The translations under genes were made by a program, and so were the position numbers. This document shows, piece after piece, positions 35,381-49,960 of a DNA stretch of 64,000 bases (position 1 is the first letter of the stretch; every line of letters begins with the position of its first letter). The DNA is from Rostratula benghalensis (taxonomy: Eukaryota; Chordata; Aves; Charadriiformes; Rostratulidae): the NCBI GenBank assembly GCA_013399305.1, contig VXAI01000090.1, positions 425,102 to 489,101 on the forward strand, given 5' to 3'. The notes beneath the pieces are model-generated. The model was not told the origin of the DNA. It searched no databases and worked only from the letters and a program-made list of their open reading frames with translations.

Positions 35381-38300
35381 AACATCAAGTCCAGCAAGGT
35401 AAAAACTCTCTACTCCAGATCCGTCTGTCCAAGATCTGTTCTGCTCAAAATCTGTCTTCAGTTCAACACTACTGGAAGAAGGAAAGTGCGCATTCAGTAA
35501 AGACACTAATCTTGATGTGCACACAATTCTGCCAAAATAATAACGGAGAGTGTAAGCTATGTTACATATTCATCTTTGAAAGTTTATGGAGAATGACCAA
35601 ATCAGTTTCCTTTCTAAGCAGTCATTGATGCCACGTGGCACTGTGCCAAGGAACTCAGCAGTCTGGCCATTTTTTTTAATGACCCAGCATTTTCTGATCT
35701 ATTTGAACCATCTGCTTACAGTTCAGTAAAGGGCAAGAGGGTAGACATCTGAGACATCAATTATGAACTGATATTTAAGGGGAAAATATTGTATGAAGTG
35801 GAAACAACCCACTCAACTTAAGAAATTTAATACAGTCAGTCCCATTCACAGACCAGTAGCATTCAGAGTTTGTCTCTCAAGCCCTTGTCAAGATATTTTA
35901 AAGTTTTTAAAATAACAATAATGTCTTCAGAGTTTTAAAGGGTTTAAAAGAAACTACGCCAGCCACTGGCGAAGTACAAAGAGTCTTCTACTCAAAATAT
36001 TCTTTTTAAGGCTTGTTTTATGGCTTTATATTCACACCTGCATGTAAGTATAGGAGTGCCTCTTTGCTAAAATGGGTACAAGTCACAGTGAATGGCTGTT
36101 TCTTCAGTCATAATAAATGTCAGGTGAATTTTAACAATTAATTTGGCAAGATTTTAAAAACAGAGTAAGAGAAACATATATTTGCATGTAACTAAACTTA
36201 GAATAAAATAAATAGTGGTTATCATATTTGTCAGAGGCAAAACTTATTTAAGTTTTCATTGTATTTGACAATAAAAAATTCAGTTGGTTAGGGCTTTAAG
36301 AGAGCATATTAAGGTTATTTATAAGTACTTGCCTTAGTATTCACATCAAGTTGAGTACACTATCACATGTAATGCACGAAGATGCAAAGATCTTGTCCGT
36401 AATTATTCTGCAAGCAGTGTCAGTAATTTTATGTTTTTAATGATATCTAGAGCCTTCACACACATACTTTAATCAACATAGCTTCTGTGCCTGACTGTTT
36501 TCTAAATGGTGTTTGAAAGACCACAGAAAGATAATATGACAGAATTTTTGAAGTTAATACCTGAAATTCTCATGCTATAATCTGGGACATCAATTTATTT
36601 CATATATATTTGAATTTTGAGACAATGGTTTTTGACAGTGTCATTTTCTATTTTTCTGTTACAGGCAACTGAAATACATATTATTTCTTCCTTACTTCCT
36701 GCTTAATTTAGTTAGTTTACAAGCTTGAAATAGCTTTAAGTTTCTCTTCTCTGCTTCTTGTTCTCATATTAAAACACTATTTTTTTCCCTTGAGTGTTTC
36801 CTCTGCCTTCTATAAGACAACGTTTCTGCTCTGTAAAACCTAACACTAATATCAAGTATCTGCTCATTTTCTTTTGTCATTAACCTTTTCTCATCTTTTC
36901 AATACACATTTATGCAATAGACTTCATATATTTTTAAGAATTACTATTTTCTTTCTGTGATCCTCCCAGTAATTAAATGTTAAATTAACTTTTTAGGCTG
37001 TTATTAAGCTAGCAGGAACACTGTAATGTGAGCCACATTTAACAGTAACATCTGCAGCTTGGCTGCGCTTTTGTCTTTACACCAAAAGATGCATTCTGCA
37101 ATGTTTAATGAGCAAAACCCAACAATCTAACTTTAGTAGATTAAAGTAATGCAGTACAAAGATTTCTTATTGAAAAAAAAATAAATTGTTGTCTGTTTTT
37201 TGTATCTGTCAAGGTAGCTGTATTCAAGTTTTGTCCGGGCTTTTCCCAAGAGGAAGAGAAACAGGTGCAACAAGTATGGGTTTCTATCTTGGAGCTTATT
37301 TCCTATGAAGGTATAAACCTGTTTTCCTGCAACATAGCAGAAACCAAATGAAGGGACCGTGTCCTTACTTCATGCCTCTCCAGCAACGTTCAGCATCCAA
37401 CTCAGTTACATGTTTTTGGGAGGACAACTTCCTTTTCCTCACCACCTCTGCCCTGACTCTGCTGACCGTGAGAACACACTTGAATTACAAGAATTGGTTT
37501 TCAGTCAGAAGACAGATGCTTCTAGAGTGGCAGAGATCACGTCTGAGCCAGGTGCCCCTTCATGAAAAGCCCCTCAATGCACTCAGGTGACGACCAGAGA
37601 GTGACTCAGGTCTGTAGGCTAAGGGAGTTTGGATTCTACTAGTAACCTGTATGGTGAGATAACATAATATTATGTGTGAAGTCTTGTTTCTCTGTATCAG
37701 ATTTTACTATCTGCACAAAATGGGAGTTAGTGGAGTTGGTGACTCCACATGACTTGATGCTTCTCTGTCATGCCAGCTCTGTGAATTGTCATACCCACTT
37801 TACTCAAGGTAACTGATAGGATCTACGCCAAACAATTCTCACATTAGAAAAAAGATTGTTTTTAACCTGTTGATGCTAGAAATCTAACTTATAGTGTGAA
37901 CTCACAAAACCCAGCATTGGTATAATCAAGGGGGCAGCACTGTGTAGAGGTAGGAGCAAGCAGCCAGAGAATAACACTGGGGGACAAACTAATGGGATTT
38001 ACTTTTAACCCTCTGAAAAGGAGCCTTATCTTCAGCATGCACTCAGCTTCCTTTAGCTGAGGCTTCTGCACCTAGATCCACCTGCTGCCTTCCCTTCCCA
38101 ATGGGCCTAAAATATTCTATATTAATATTGTGTAAGAATTAATTAGCACTTGAGTTCTGCCTGCCTTTGTTACACATACTAAAGGAATGGGTGGCATCAT
38201 ACTTCAAAGCATCAACACACAATTTGTATAGTTATAATAACAATAAGTAAGTCTCTATGACATATTAAATGTTTTTAGCAAACTTGAAAGTACAACATCA

Positions 38301-41300
38301 AGTTTTCTATTTACAGAAAGGCATCAGGTCATGAAACTCTCACATGTTAAAATTGTGCAGCAGAAAGACACAATTTAGAAGACAATTAATACTTTAGTAT
38401 CAGTCTTTCTACCTAAAGAGAAGAAAAAATATATTTGCTTGTGCTTTGGGGTAGCAGAGTATGAATTGCACAATAGATCAGATTTTCAGTACGATTGCTT
38501 ATGACTTTAATGTAATAGGGGAAATGAAACTTGGGCATAAGTAATCATGTTCTGTAATTGTAAGCTCGATGACACCACTGAAAGATTTATGGAGTAGGCA
38601 AGGCATTAGGTGGATCAATACAATCCTCCAGGCCCAACAGTATTACCTTCTCTAGTTCCTCCTCCTAAGAGTGCTAAATGTACCCTGCTGCCTTGTGGAT
38701 CTAAGGTATATATTCTACTGAGGAGTGGTCCATAAAAAATTATTGAAGAGAAAAACGTAATGAGGCATAATGAAATCTAGATAAAACCACATCTGCTACT
38801 TCATTTTTATTTTAAACCTGATCTCAAACTCCAGCACAATGCCTACAGTGTTCAATTTCTATTACAAGAAATCTTGGAGTCTTGGTATCAGCACCTGGCA
38901 GATAGCTGGAAATGTGCTAAGACAGAGATTTCAAAGTGTACAGCAATTTATTCTGGAGGAGTTAAAAATACATATAGTACAAGGTGGACTGTTTACTCTG
39001 CACTTTATGCCATATATTTGTGCAAAAAATTCCAAGACTTTAACACAAACCCTCTGTTTCCTGTAAGACTCTGCTTTAGCAGAGAACAAAAGACTGTTCT
39101 CTCTCTGGATAGCCCTACATTACTGATAAATTAAAGGGCACTTTTGTGATATGAAAAAGCTAAATTCCAGGCTAATGTCTGAATTAGCATAAAGTACCTC
39201 CCAAAGCTGTAACTTCTAACCTCTTTTTGACCTGCTTTTACTGAAGGTGTTCCTTCATTTTCTCCAAGAAAAAAGGCAGTTAAATATATTCTGTTCTTTT
39301 CAGCAGCATACAGATTTCAGGAAGATGAATTCCCTGTATACGGAAGGGCATAATTTCTCAAAACGCAGGACAGGATCAGGCATACTAAATACTTTCTTCT
39401 AACTAATTTTTGCAGTTGCACAAAGTTTGACAACATCTTACACAAAAATAAGTAGAACATTTATAAACCATTATTTTAAAGTCATAATTCAGTATATTTA
39501 AAAATACTTGTCCAGAAAAATCTCAAGGGTTTTTCAGTACAGCAGAACTAATAAGGTCCCTTTTGAACCCCTTCAAAGCATGGGACCCATTGAAAATATA
39601 GCCCTTATGACAATTTTTGTTTGAGTCACTGTCTAGAGTGCAAGAAAATGCATATCAGTCCAAACAGAGTCAATAAATCAGTACTTTGAAGGAGAAGAAG
39701 TATTTTGAAGAAAATCTGTTACAGAAAATGGGATTTATTTTGCAGACAGCTGTCTGTAAAAAACCTTACAATTGGAAAGTAAATTAAAAAAAATAATTAA
39801 GAAAAAAGAACTCAGTTCAATACGGTATGTTCTCATTACAGCTTCTACTGCCTTGGGAAAGGATTTATATCAAGGCAATTAGGGTCCTTACCGGCTCACA
39901 CTGGCATGAGTTAGTCAGCTAATAGCTCGGTATTGTCATACTCTATTTTTTTTTCATTTCTGTAGTTGGTGTCTTTTTGCATCCTAAATACCAGCTTCCC
40001 TATAGACACCAATTAAGCTTTGGGGGTTTGTCTCATTTCTGAAAAACTAGAGTAGTTCTTTTAAAGAAGGCCTGGGAGAAAATCACACGTATACTTCACT
40101 TCCTTAAAGTAGTGTTTTCGCTGTGGCAGTGAGGACTTATATTATGTAGCAGTGAGATCTGAACTTTGCATGGGATTCAGTCTCTTAATCTAATCCATTA
40201 ACAGGCAAAAATAAGTACAAATTTAACTCAAGAAGTCCCTCGGGGTCAATGGTGTTTTAAATAGATATTTTGCATGTGAAATCCATGCTTTTGCTGAGGC
40301 AACAATTAAAAATGATTTTTCAATATTTTCCTTCCTATTTTTCAGAGTTCCTTTTGTTCACTTACTATCATCCCCTCTACTCCAGACTTCAGACATCAAT
40401 ACACATCCCAATATAGTCTTACATTCATGACTCTTTGTTATAATTAATCTCACACAGTTAAGCCTCTTAATCAGTTCACTATTTGGTTCTCTCCATGCAA
40501 GGATTAGCCAACAGCAGTTCCCCAAATCACCAGCTAATTTGTCACTCAAGTACAGCCATGTGTCATCAGCTGCACTCTGTTGGACACTTAAAGCTCAAGT
40601 TAGAAGAATGGGACCCTGTGAAAGTGTTACTGGGAAAATATGACTTTAGAAAGGAGGAAAAGTTGACTTCTGCTCTTTCCTCCTTTCCCTATCATTTGTG
40701 TGATGGTTTATGGAGGAGGTGCTCTTCTCTCCATAGAAGTATTTCCCAAACAAAACTTTCTAGCTCTAAGTAGGATTTGAGGAAGGACTTGAGAAAAGAT
40801 TCATTGTCTCCTATCAGTGTGCCTTGTTCCTATTATCTACTGAACCTGTTATTCCCTCACATGAATCTTTCCCAGTAAGTCAGCCCCTCATCAGACTTTG
40901 CTTTCCTACTGAAGCAGCAGGTTCCTCAAACATTTTATTTTATATGAATACGTAAAAGCATACATGTACACTAATCCTAAACAGCACCTGGGATTGGAAA
41001 ACTGGTGAAAAAAAGAGAACAGTCAGGATCCTTGCAGAGAGGCCTACAAGGTGGGAAAGGGGGTTTCAGGGTGTTCTGGGAGCTGGACAGGCTGTGTGTG
41101 TTGAAGGAACGCGCAGGCAGATTGGCTATGCTGAAGGGCACAGTATGTAATGCAGGACACAGTGGTCTAGGAGATGTAGTCTTCTGCAGCAATATCTAGT
41201 AATAAATAAACTGCCTGACCTTGTAATAGTATAAAAGCTTTAAGAGATTTAAGACCTTACAAACAAAGCTGCAGTATAATATCTCATTCTAAAATGATAA

Positions 41301-42865
41301 AATTTTCAGAAAGATTTCATAGAATATTCATGCTTTCCACATCAATGATGTTACAGTCCTGTTTGGTTAATTACCAAGTGACATTCCAGTGGTTGAATAG
41401 TTCCTTAATTACCAAATTATTTAATGAAAAAAAATTTTTTTTGACCTAAAATTTCCAGGGGAAAATAATAAATTATTCTTAATTCAATGGTTATTTACTT
41501 AGTGATCATTTACTTAGTGATCTCAAGTTTTCAAATTGTTGTTAGGCTTCAGAGTCAGCTTTGTTTGGGATATTTGAATAATTTTAATTAAGATACTGGA
41601 CCCAATTCTTATAACTTTAAACACAGCCCCAAAGGCAAAACTTGATTAAATAAGGAATATTAATAAAGTACAGTATATACTCTACTGGTTTGCCAGCTGG
41701 ACTAATACAGAGGTTAATAAGCACACTTTAGAAAACATTGACATAAATTTAATTCCCTTTTTTGGATGAGGTTACTAGTGAAATTAATTGGTGCCAGTCC
41801 CTAAGTGTAAAAATAATAACTTCCTTATTTATAATAGCATTTCACAGAGATAACTCTAAATACATGCAAAGGCTATACTTAAGTAAGTGGATGTTTTGGT
41901 ACTGTAGCATGATAAAATTATGTTACGCTTCTTCAGAAGACATGTAAGTATTATCTGTTTGCAAACAAAAATGCTGTTTCCAAATTCCAGATGTGCCAAC
42001 CAAATAAAACTTCAAACATTTCCCAAAGATATTGAATCAGTTGCATTATCTTTTCCTTCTTATTTGATTTCTACAAGTACAAGTCCAAAATGAATTTTTT
42101 TTTGAAAAAGTGTTCAGGGAAACAAACATCATGATGATCCATATGAAAGGTGCTCAGTAGCCACATTGAAACATGAGGTGATTTTGAATCAGAAAGGGAA
42201 AAGAGACAATATTTGGAGGAGAAGCAGTAGAGAGATAGAGTGATAAGAATTGAGACTATGAAATGTTGCCATCTGGATATGTTTATTCTCTATGAGAATC
42301 TCTAACATGTCTGTCATTGGCCCATCAACACATAATTTTATATCATGTCTCAGAGTTGCAGGCTTTGAAACACCCTTTGCAGGCCAGAGAGACAGTGAAA
42401 CAGATCCTACCCACAAAACATTTCTGTTTTGTCACAAAAATTTCTAACTCTTCTGTGCAGAGAGGATCTTCTGATTTTTTTTTCTCTGGTGTCATATTAA
42501 TACCAGTGCATACCCTTTGAAATCCCATGGATCACTGTATACCTGAATAGAACTCCACAGATTAATTGTTGAGTTCCAAACTATTTTTTTCCTTACATAA
42601 TGAGTGCACATTACTGATTCACACCCTGTTTAACAAAAAACTCTTTACACTGAAGACAGAAGATATTCTTGGGTCACCTAAACTGTCATGCAGATTTATA
42701 AAAATAGAATTTAAAGAATTATATGCAGGTACATCCCTTCGAAACCTAATAGCTGGTGTTTGACTGAGGCACAGCTATGCTGTGAATTCAAGATTTTGGT
42801 AGTGTAAACATTGAGATACTTTGGAGCCATAATTTTCTGTGATGTTCTTTTTAACTACTTACTTA
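35381..42865. other. Unique AT-rich sequence, no gene recognised
   Basis: Open frames of 60-96 codons (for example 40483-40773 plus, 38874-39134 plus, 37348-37590 plus) often overlap others on the same or opposite strand and match nothing known. A 15-base tandem duplication lies at 41493-41522. No RNA genes or transposons seen. Confidence 0.45.
41493..41522. repeat. 15-bp tandem duplication
   Basis: atttacttagtgatc occurs twice back to back (41493-41507 and 41508-41522). Confidence 0.9.
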
Positions 42866-43281
42866 GGCTGAGAGAGCTGGGACTCTTTAGCCTGGAGAAG
42901 GCTGAGGGAAGACCTTATTAATCATTGAAATTATCTAAAAGTTTGGTTGAAGGAGGATGGAGGCAGATTCTTTTCAGTGGTTTACAGTGATAGGAAGAGG
43001 GGCAATGGGCACAAGCTGGAACATAAGAAGTTCCATTCAAATATGAGGAAAAACTTCTTTCCGATGAGAGTGACAGAGCACTGGAACAGGTTGCCCAGGG
43101 ACTTTGTGGAGTCCCCTTCTCTGGAGATTTTTAAAATGCACCCAGATGCAGTCCTGAATCACATGCTCTGGGCAATCCTGCTTTAGCAGGGGAGTTGGAC
43201 TAGATGATCTCTAGAGTCTCTTCCATTTTTGATAATTCCATGATTTCATGATAATTCCATGATTCTGTGACATTCTGTGAC
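42866..43281 (+). mobile_element. CR1 retrotransposon, 5'-truncated 3' end with tail
   Basis: Plus-strand CR1 starting abruptly in the LRELGLFSLEK segment (GAGAGAGCTGGGACTC at 42871). The frame 42947-43186 encodes the last part of ORF2: KEDGGRFFSVVYSDRKRGNG, then FHSNMRKNFFPMRVTEHWN, RLPRDFVESPSLEIF and a stop, all in the order usual for avian CR1. The 3' untranslated part contains GGGGAGTTGGACTAGATGATC (about 43190) and ends in the short directly repeated tail characteristic of CR1 (ATTCCATGATT, ATTCCATGATT, CTGTGACATT, CTGTGACAT) at about 43236-43281. There is no poly(A), as expected for this family. Less decayed than its neighbour but lacking most of ORF2, so immobile. Confidence 0.95.
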
Positions 43282-43474
43282 ATCTTTACAATTTAAAAAA
43301 TCAGACATTTTTTCATATAAATTCCATATCATGAGTCTCCTTTTATATTTGAATGTCAGATTAAAAATACACTTTGCATATACTTTTTTATGTCTATGAG
43401 GATATTTAAATAATAATTAGATCACCTCTCATTCTTCTATTTACAACCTATAAAAATTACTTTATGTAACCCCT
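43282..43474. other. Spacer between two tail-to-tail CR1 copies
   Basis: AT-rich DNA of about 190 bases without recognised features. Confidence 0.5.
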
Positions 43475-44740
43475 GAATTATGTAAGACTGTAGTTTGAAA
43501 GGAACCTCTGCAGCTCTTTTACCACCTGTTCAAAACAGGGGTATCTTAAAAAATGCTTATTGGATTGATCAGAGCTTGTCCAGCCAAGTTTTTAATATCT
43601 CAAAAGACAAAGATTCCACAACCTCTCTTGGCAGTCTATTTCAAGGTCTTCTTACTCTTACAGTGAAAATAGGTTTTTTAACCTATTTTGGAACTTTGCT
43701 GCAAGTGTGGAAGTTCTGCAACTCCCTCCTTTTAAGACATTCTCCCTAGCTCTGAAATCATGTTTCACATTACTTTTTAACACTTTCTCTGATTTCTCAA
43801 GAACTCGGCAAAAAATTCTGGTCACCAGATATTACTTGGATAAGCTCTGCTGTAGATGTTGCTAAATCACTGATCTGCCTGCATCCTTCCTGTCTGCATC
43901 CTTCATTTTGTCATTGTGTCACCCTAGATGCATTTGTTGTGGTTTGTGGCAACTATGACTGTCATATCATATTTGAGTCATTGTTGTTCAGGGTACATAA
44001 CCCATAACCCACAACAGTCTGCAGTCACTGGCCTTAGATGTATAGCTTTGACTGTTTGAAAACACATTTCGTTTGAAGGCTCACAGTTATTGAAAAAATC
44101 TAGGATGGTTCAAATATGGTCACATAGATTCATCACTATGTGTAATTTTGTTAAGTCTTATTTCATCAACACTGTTTTAAAATGCATTTTATGTTCAATG
44201 GCATCAATTTAATAATTACTTCCAGCTCATTCACAAAAACATTCAATAGCATTTTCCCTAGCACTGACTTCTGAGAAAACTCAAGTAGAAACATATCATT
44301 TGGTAGGAATTGTCCAAGAATCTGCTTTAATCCATTTCATATATGCTCTGTTATAATTTTCATGTGTTAATTTAATACTGTAACTTCATGAGGTCTGAAG
44401 TCAAATACATTACAAACACCCTTTACATCTGTGTAACTTCCACTGTAACCATTATTATGACTGCAAAATATAGCATCTAAGTTTTCCTAAGACCTGCTTT
44501 CACTAAAACCGTGTTGATTGACATGAATAATATTCTTATAATGCAATTCTTTATTGACTGTATCCTAAATCAACATTTTCACTATTTTCCTTTATTCTGA
44601 TGCCAGACTAAGTAACTTATAATAATTAAAGAGTTGCTTTAAAATAGTCATATTTATACTTGTGCAGCCTTCTGAAATTTACTTATTCATCTGTGACCTA
44701 ACTGTGAAAATGATTTTGTAAATATTACCAACACATATAC
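43475..44740 (-). mobile_element. Old CR1 retrotransposon, degenerate, minus strand
   Basis: In element order: NQHGF at 44519-44505, the start of the conserved reverse-transcriptase segment NQHGFxxGRSCLTNL. Then come CNVFDF near 44390-44410 (remnant of VYLDFSKAFD) and NGLKQILGQ near 44310-44340 (counterpart of VKNWLDGR). SVLGKMLLNVFVNELE follows at 44267-44220, aligning with SVLGPVLFNIFINDLE. The FADD box and most of the thumb are no longer readable. The 3' part at about 43770-43475 is the antisense of the CR1 3' region (GATTCCACAACCTCTCTTGGC near 43613, GTTTGAAAGGAACCTCTGCAG near 43493). Upstream similarity fades at about 44650-44740. Many stops: an old inactive copy. The 84-codon plus-strand frame at 43495-43749 is antisense of it. 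Confidence 0.75.
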
Positions 44741-47700
44741 CTTTACATGTTACAGTAATCTGTGGGTGCCTATTTTTTGTAAATATAATTGAAACCAATA
44801 TTAAAAAGCACATAAAGATATGAAAAGAAATCTATAGCTATTCAGACTCTTGCTTTTGATAAATACTTGGCTATGATAATATGACACTAAATATAGATAT
44901 TTTAACCAAATTCTGCTAAGTAAAAAGTATGTAGATCAGCTTATCTTTCAGATGGCATGTTTTCCACCCATAATACTGCTACCCATACAAACAGAAGTCT
45001 TGGTATCATTGTATACTTTGTAAACTGGATTTTGACACAGTACTTTGTAAAGAAGACAGTGATACAAGGCAGAACGTTGTTTTGCTTAGTTCATAATTTG
45101 ACATACATAGTCCATGTTCTACAATTTCTAATTATATTACTGAATAGTTAAGTAGTCAAAATATTAGTTAAAATAGTCAACTAAAATTACACCACTTTTA
45201 TTAACGGCTTAAGTATAAAGGCACAAGAACTAAAAGGTCTACAGCTGAGTGCCTGCAAGATGCTAGTACTGCAGACAAGTTTTAATTGACATGAAAATCT
45301 TAGAGACATTTGAATATTTCCCCATGGTAGCTATTTGTGAAAAAACTTGGTGTTATCATCAATGAGACCAAACCAGAACTGAGTGAAAAAGAGAAAATTA
45401 CCTTTGCAGTCTAGTCTTAGAGTAACATGGAGAAAAAATAGCAGTTTGGGTGTTTTAGCATCCAAAATAATATGAAAAGTTAATATTATTCAGTTATTCA
45501 GGAACAGCAGAAGTCCTGGTCCTGTGGATTCCTACTTTTTAGGGGACCATGGGAAGACCGACAAGAACTCATGGAATGAATCTGGTTCGTCTATGAATGA
45601 AAAACAAAATGAGATAGTAGAAGGAAATGAGAAAATCATATATTTTGAGAGCTTACAAAGAGTTCTTCCCTTCTTGCTACAAGCTTCTTGCTCTCGTTAA
45701 AAAAATGTGATGACCAAACTGTAGTGAATCAGCACACAAGTTTAGTAAACTGACTCTCTTTCAGACGAATTTATTTTGGCAAATAATGAAGTTTTTTAGC
45801 TTTTCATTGTGACAGACAGACCAAAAAGCAGAAATTGAAGGATGTGGTATACATGTGCAAATTTCCAGTGACTTCCAGGAACACTTTATATGACCATTGG
45901 CATACCATTGCTTCATAATACCACTCTGCTGTTATTTGAGTGTTGCCTGATTATCTGAAAGTAAGAAACCATAGAGAAATTACATAGAGAACAGAAAAAA
46001 TATGCTATCTAGGCCTTCTTTCATTAGAACTGTTCCTAGATATTAATTCTGCAGTTCAAAAAAGAGTAGGAAAATTTCTTGGCCAATTTTAAACACTGCA
46101 GGTATAGCAGAATATTCTGTGAAATGGAAAGCCAAATGGTTTACTCCTTACAAAAAGAAATATAAGGCTGTGGATGAAGACTAAAGGATTGCTATAAGCT
46201 AAAAAAATCAGGAAACTAAAGACTCTGTAAATGTGTTGAATATTCCAAGTCATTAGCCTGTTCAGCCTCAATTTTTTAATTTCTTGTACTCAGAAGGACT
46301 GAATGCATCTTGTTTTTAAAATTAATGTTTTATAATTCAACAAAATACAAACTTGCATTACAGTTAATATTTATCCAATACCATTTGCCTTTAATGAAAA
46401 TTAATAATTATATAATAAGAGTATTTTTTTAAGAATCAAGGTGCTGGAATGGAATAAAGCAGTACTATCAAAATACTGTCAGACTTGTGGCACGTAGTGA
46501 GTTTGGAAGCTAGTTCCCCAGAATACTGGATGAGATATGTGCAATTAATCATCGTTTAATTGGCAAATGTATCATTTACATAAATTCATTATCCAAGGTA
46601 AGTTTTCACTACCTGAAAGTATTGCCATTTACTGAAATTAAAGTTGCCTTTCATCTTGTCTACAAATAAAGTAGTTTATGATTTGTAGTAGAATATAAAG
46701 CATAGTCTAGTAGTATAGTAGAAAAATGGATATTTTAATATAAAAATGATCACCTTTACTGAAAATATTCTCATAAACAAATGGTATATAACAAAGAATA
46801 CAACTAACTCATTGAATAGAATGGTAAATATCTGTAATATTTTTAATTTAGTTGAAAGCAAATCTTCAACTGGTATACTGGTTGCAGGGTTGATTCTTTT
46901 TTTGTATATGTCTGAGCAACACCTGGCTTTTGATATTGATATATAGGCGTTCATGACTTTACATATTCAGTAGGAACCATCAGCACATGATCTTGCATCT
47001 GAACGCTGAACAAAATCGGTATTCAGTCAACCAATAATGAAGGGATTTTGCCAGATGGATCCTGCCAGATGTTAGCAATTAATTATTGATATATTTTTGG
47101 GAATATTTAAAGGGATATTAAAATATAGGCTTCCTGCATGACATTGCTACATTAAATTGATGGTTGCTGATTGTATGAGTTTTCCTTTTCTACCTTATAC
47201 AAAATGTTAAAACCAGATCTTTCTGAAGAAATCAAAGACAGACCCTCTGACAGGTAACGAGGGTTTGGAAGAGGTGGTTTCAGAACGTATTTTTAAAAAG
47301 GCTAATGATCACACAGAAATGCATTTTCCATTCTCCTCAGCTTGCTTGCAATCTTTTTCTCTGTTTTTTAGTTTAAATGCATATTCCAATACCAGCCATA
47401 AGGAAGGCACTAATAAAAAAATAACAAGAAAAATAAGCACATCCTCTTGTTAATGATCTGATTATGTTTTTGAAGTGCTGAAGGACAAGTAGAAATGCAT
47501 TTTACTCAATCTACGATTTACAAGTTACGATGCAATAGTTCAGCTGTCAACACTAAAGATTGATGCCCTCTACTTCACAGAGTAGGGACAGCAGTAGAAT
47601 AGCCACCACAGAAGCTTATTCACACTATACTAGTAATGCAATGTTTATCAAGCCTGTCCTTGGTACTATAGCTCATTCTTTACCAACTCAATTTCAGTGT

Positions 47701-48313
47701 CTCAGCTGGATGGCAAACAACAGTGACAGCGATTTCTGTTATATGAATATGTGTCTATAACATCTAACCTGTGGGAGCTGGGCAGAGAACACCTCAGGCT
47801 TCCAATCTGGTTCAGAACTGATATAGTAAAATCAACAAATGAACTTAAACACAACATTTTATTTATGTTTCTGCTAAAACAAATGAGGTTTATTTTTGCA
47901 ATGGCTGAAAGTGATCTATTTTTATATATGACCGGAAATAGGTCAGCCTATTTCTGCTTGAATGTACCATGAAAAGAATGTTTAAATAGAGCTAGACACA
48001 ACTTTCCCCTTCTGTAAGAAACAGTCTTTGCAGATCACCATCTCATACCTTGCTTTTCATGATGAAAAAGCAAAGGTGGGATTCATTTTACCTTGGCATC
48101 TAGAATTTGAGAAGGATAGATGTAAGCTAATATTTTTTTTGTCTTTTTTCAATCAAGAGACAAAATTAGGTGTCTCAAGAAAGTAATTAATTTTACCTAT
48201 TCCATAAACCTTTTTACAGTTAAATGATTCTCCTTCTGCATCTACTTCTTTTCATTGACTACAGAAGGAGGCCAGGATAGCGTACTTAGTCTCAGAAGAC
48301 TAACTGTATTCTG
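44741..48313. other. Unique AT-rich sequence, nothing recognised
   Basis: Frames of 60-92 codons (for example 46954-46676 minus against 46746-46946 plus) oppose each other and resemble nothing known. Confidence 0.45.
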
Positions 48314-48341
48314 TGTATATTAGGTGATGTATATTAGGTGA
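48314..48341. repeat. 14-bp tandem duplication
   Basis: tgtatattaggtga occurs at 48314-48327 and 48328-48341. Confidence 0.9.
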
Positions 48342-49659
48342 TTTTATCCCCAGATATCTTGAAAATATTGCTTGAGAAAGATCTCACAAAACCTTTTTTC
48401 TTAATGTCATGCTACCCATGAAAGAAATATTTTCCATCACCGCAACATTTTAAAGATTCATATCTAGAAATAAACACCACAGTGTGAAGAAATACTATGA
48501 AGCTGATGCTCAAATTGTTCAAATTTGGTGGTTCTTGTTATAAAGAGGATCAGATAAGAGGAAAGATTCAGTTCAAATTCAGCTGACTTCACACTGGTGT
48601 CTGCATAGCTATCTCTTACTAGAGATATCTGAGGTATTTGTCCGGTGGGATTTTACATGCCCTAGGGTCTTCTGTGTAGGCTCTTTCTACCTTTATGAAG
48701 GGAATGAATCTCACATATGTCCTGTGTCACACCTACAGATGTACCTTAGGGCATCTCAAATTACTGTAGATGTCTGTAGTTAAATTAAGCCACTAGCTAA
48801 TGTAACCAGTGGAACTTAAACAGTAATTCAGCTAAATGTAATCATAATCACTGTACAATTTTGTTGCCCATCCACCAGGATGCCCAATATTATCAAAGAT
48901 ATTTTTAGTGGGGGCAACAGATACAACAGAGAGCTTCTAGAAAAACTGTGGCCTTCTGGTGTACAAATCAGACATGAGGCTGGATATGGTCACCTGAACT
49001 GCTTTCAAGCTTCTTTTGGATTTATTAAATTGACTTCCACTGGCCGTAATGAGGAGTGTTTTAACCTTGACCCAAATTCTACTACTGAAACTTTAGAATG
49101 GTGTCTCTAAACTCAAGACTACAGAGCTTATATTTCACACTTCGGTCAAAATTGAGAAGGGAATCTACAGAACCAGAATTTGTATTGTCCTTTAACTGCT
49201 TGCTCTAGCTGGGAAAATGGTCACATTCATGTTAACAGTCAGAACAAAGGGTCTATAAAGTCACTGGGCATCTGGCAACTCTTCTGGTATAGGAATTTTT
49301 CTAGCAGATCAGAGTCAGCATCATCATCTTCCCTTTTTCAGAACAGAAAGTTTGGCTGTAATAAAGGGGACATGGGCAGCACACTGCTCTGCTCCAGTGA
49401 TTTCTTGGCAAGATTCTAGCCCTCTGGGGCTTTACCTACATGAAAGCTTGACCAGTTCTGGAGTTCTCTTTTGTAATTCTGAGAGTTTAATTACATGTGG
49501 AATGCATACTCACGGGTGGGTTTAAAGCTGACTGAATGTTTGCATCCTGGACAACCATTCTGAATGTTTAAAGTCTCAGTGAATGTATTTCAAAAGAAAA
49601 AAAATAAATCTGTTCCTATAGGAACCAGCCACAGTGTTCACACTTTTTGATCAGCTAGG
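48342..49659. other. Unique sequence, nothing recognised
   Basis: Two plus-strand frames of 76 and 79 codons (48880-49110, 49180-49419) lie close together but show no motif I recognise and no splice or start context I trust. Confidence 0.4.
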
Positions 49660-49960
49660 ACCTCAAGACTAGGTGTGAGACTGGAGAACCGTTCAAACTC
49701 ATCAAACTTCCACATGCCAACACCTTGAAAATTAAGGACCTGGCATCAATAGGGTGATTCAGACAGAAGAAGTAGGGAAATCAGACTGGCTGTACTGTCA
49801 ATGGTGAGATTGTGGAGCCTCTGAAAAACAAAAATTCCACACACATACAAGAAAGACCTTACCTGAATTTGAGTCAGTCCCTGGAGCTTAGGTGACTGAA
49901 TTGGAAATGCACATTAGGCACCTGTGTCCATTCAGGTTTGTTATTAATAATGGTAATTGG
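49660..49960. repeat. Possible further copy of the TTAGGCACCT-motif repeat
   Basis: GAGCTTAGGTGACTGAATTGG (about 49886) and CACATTAGGCACCTGTGTCC (about 49911) carry the same motif type as 21160-21870. Naming not possible from memory. Confidence 0.25.

Noticed and set aside
43495..43749. Plus-strand 84-codon frame
   Set aside because: Antisense of the old minus-strand CR1.
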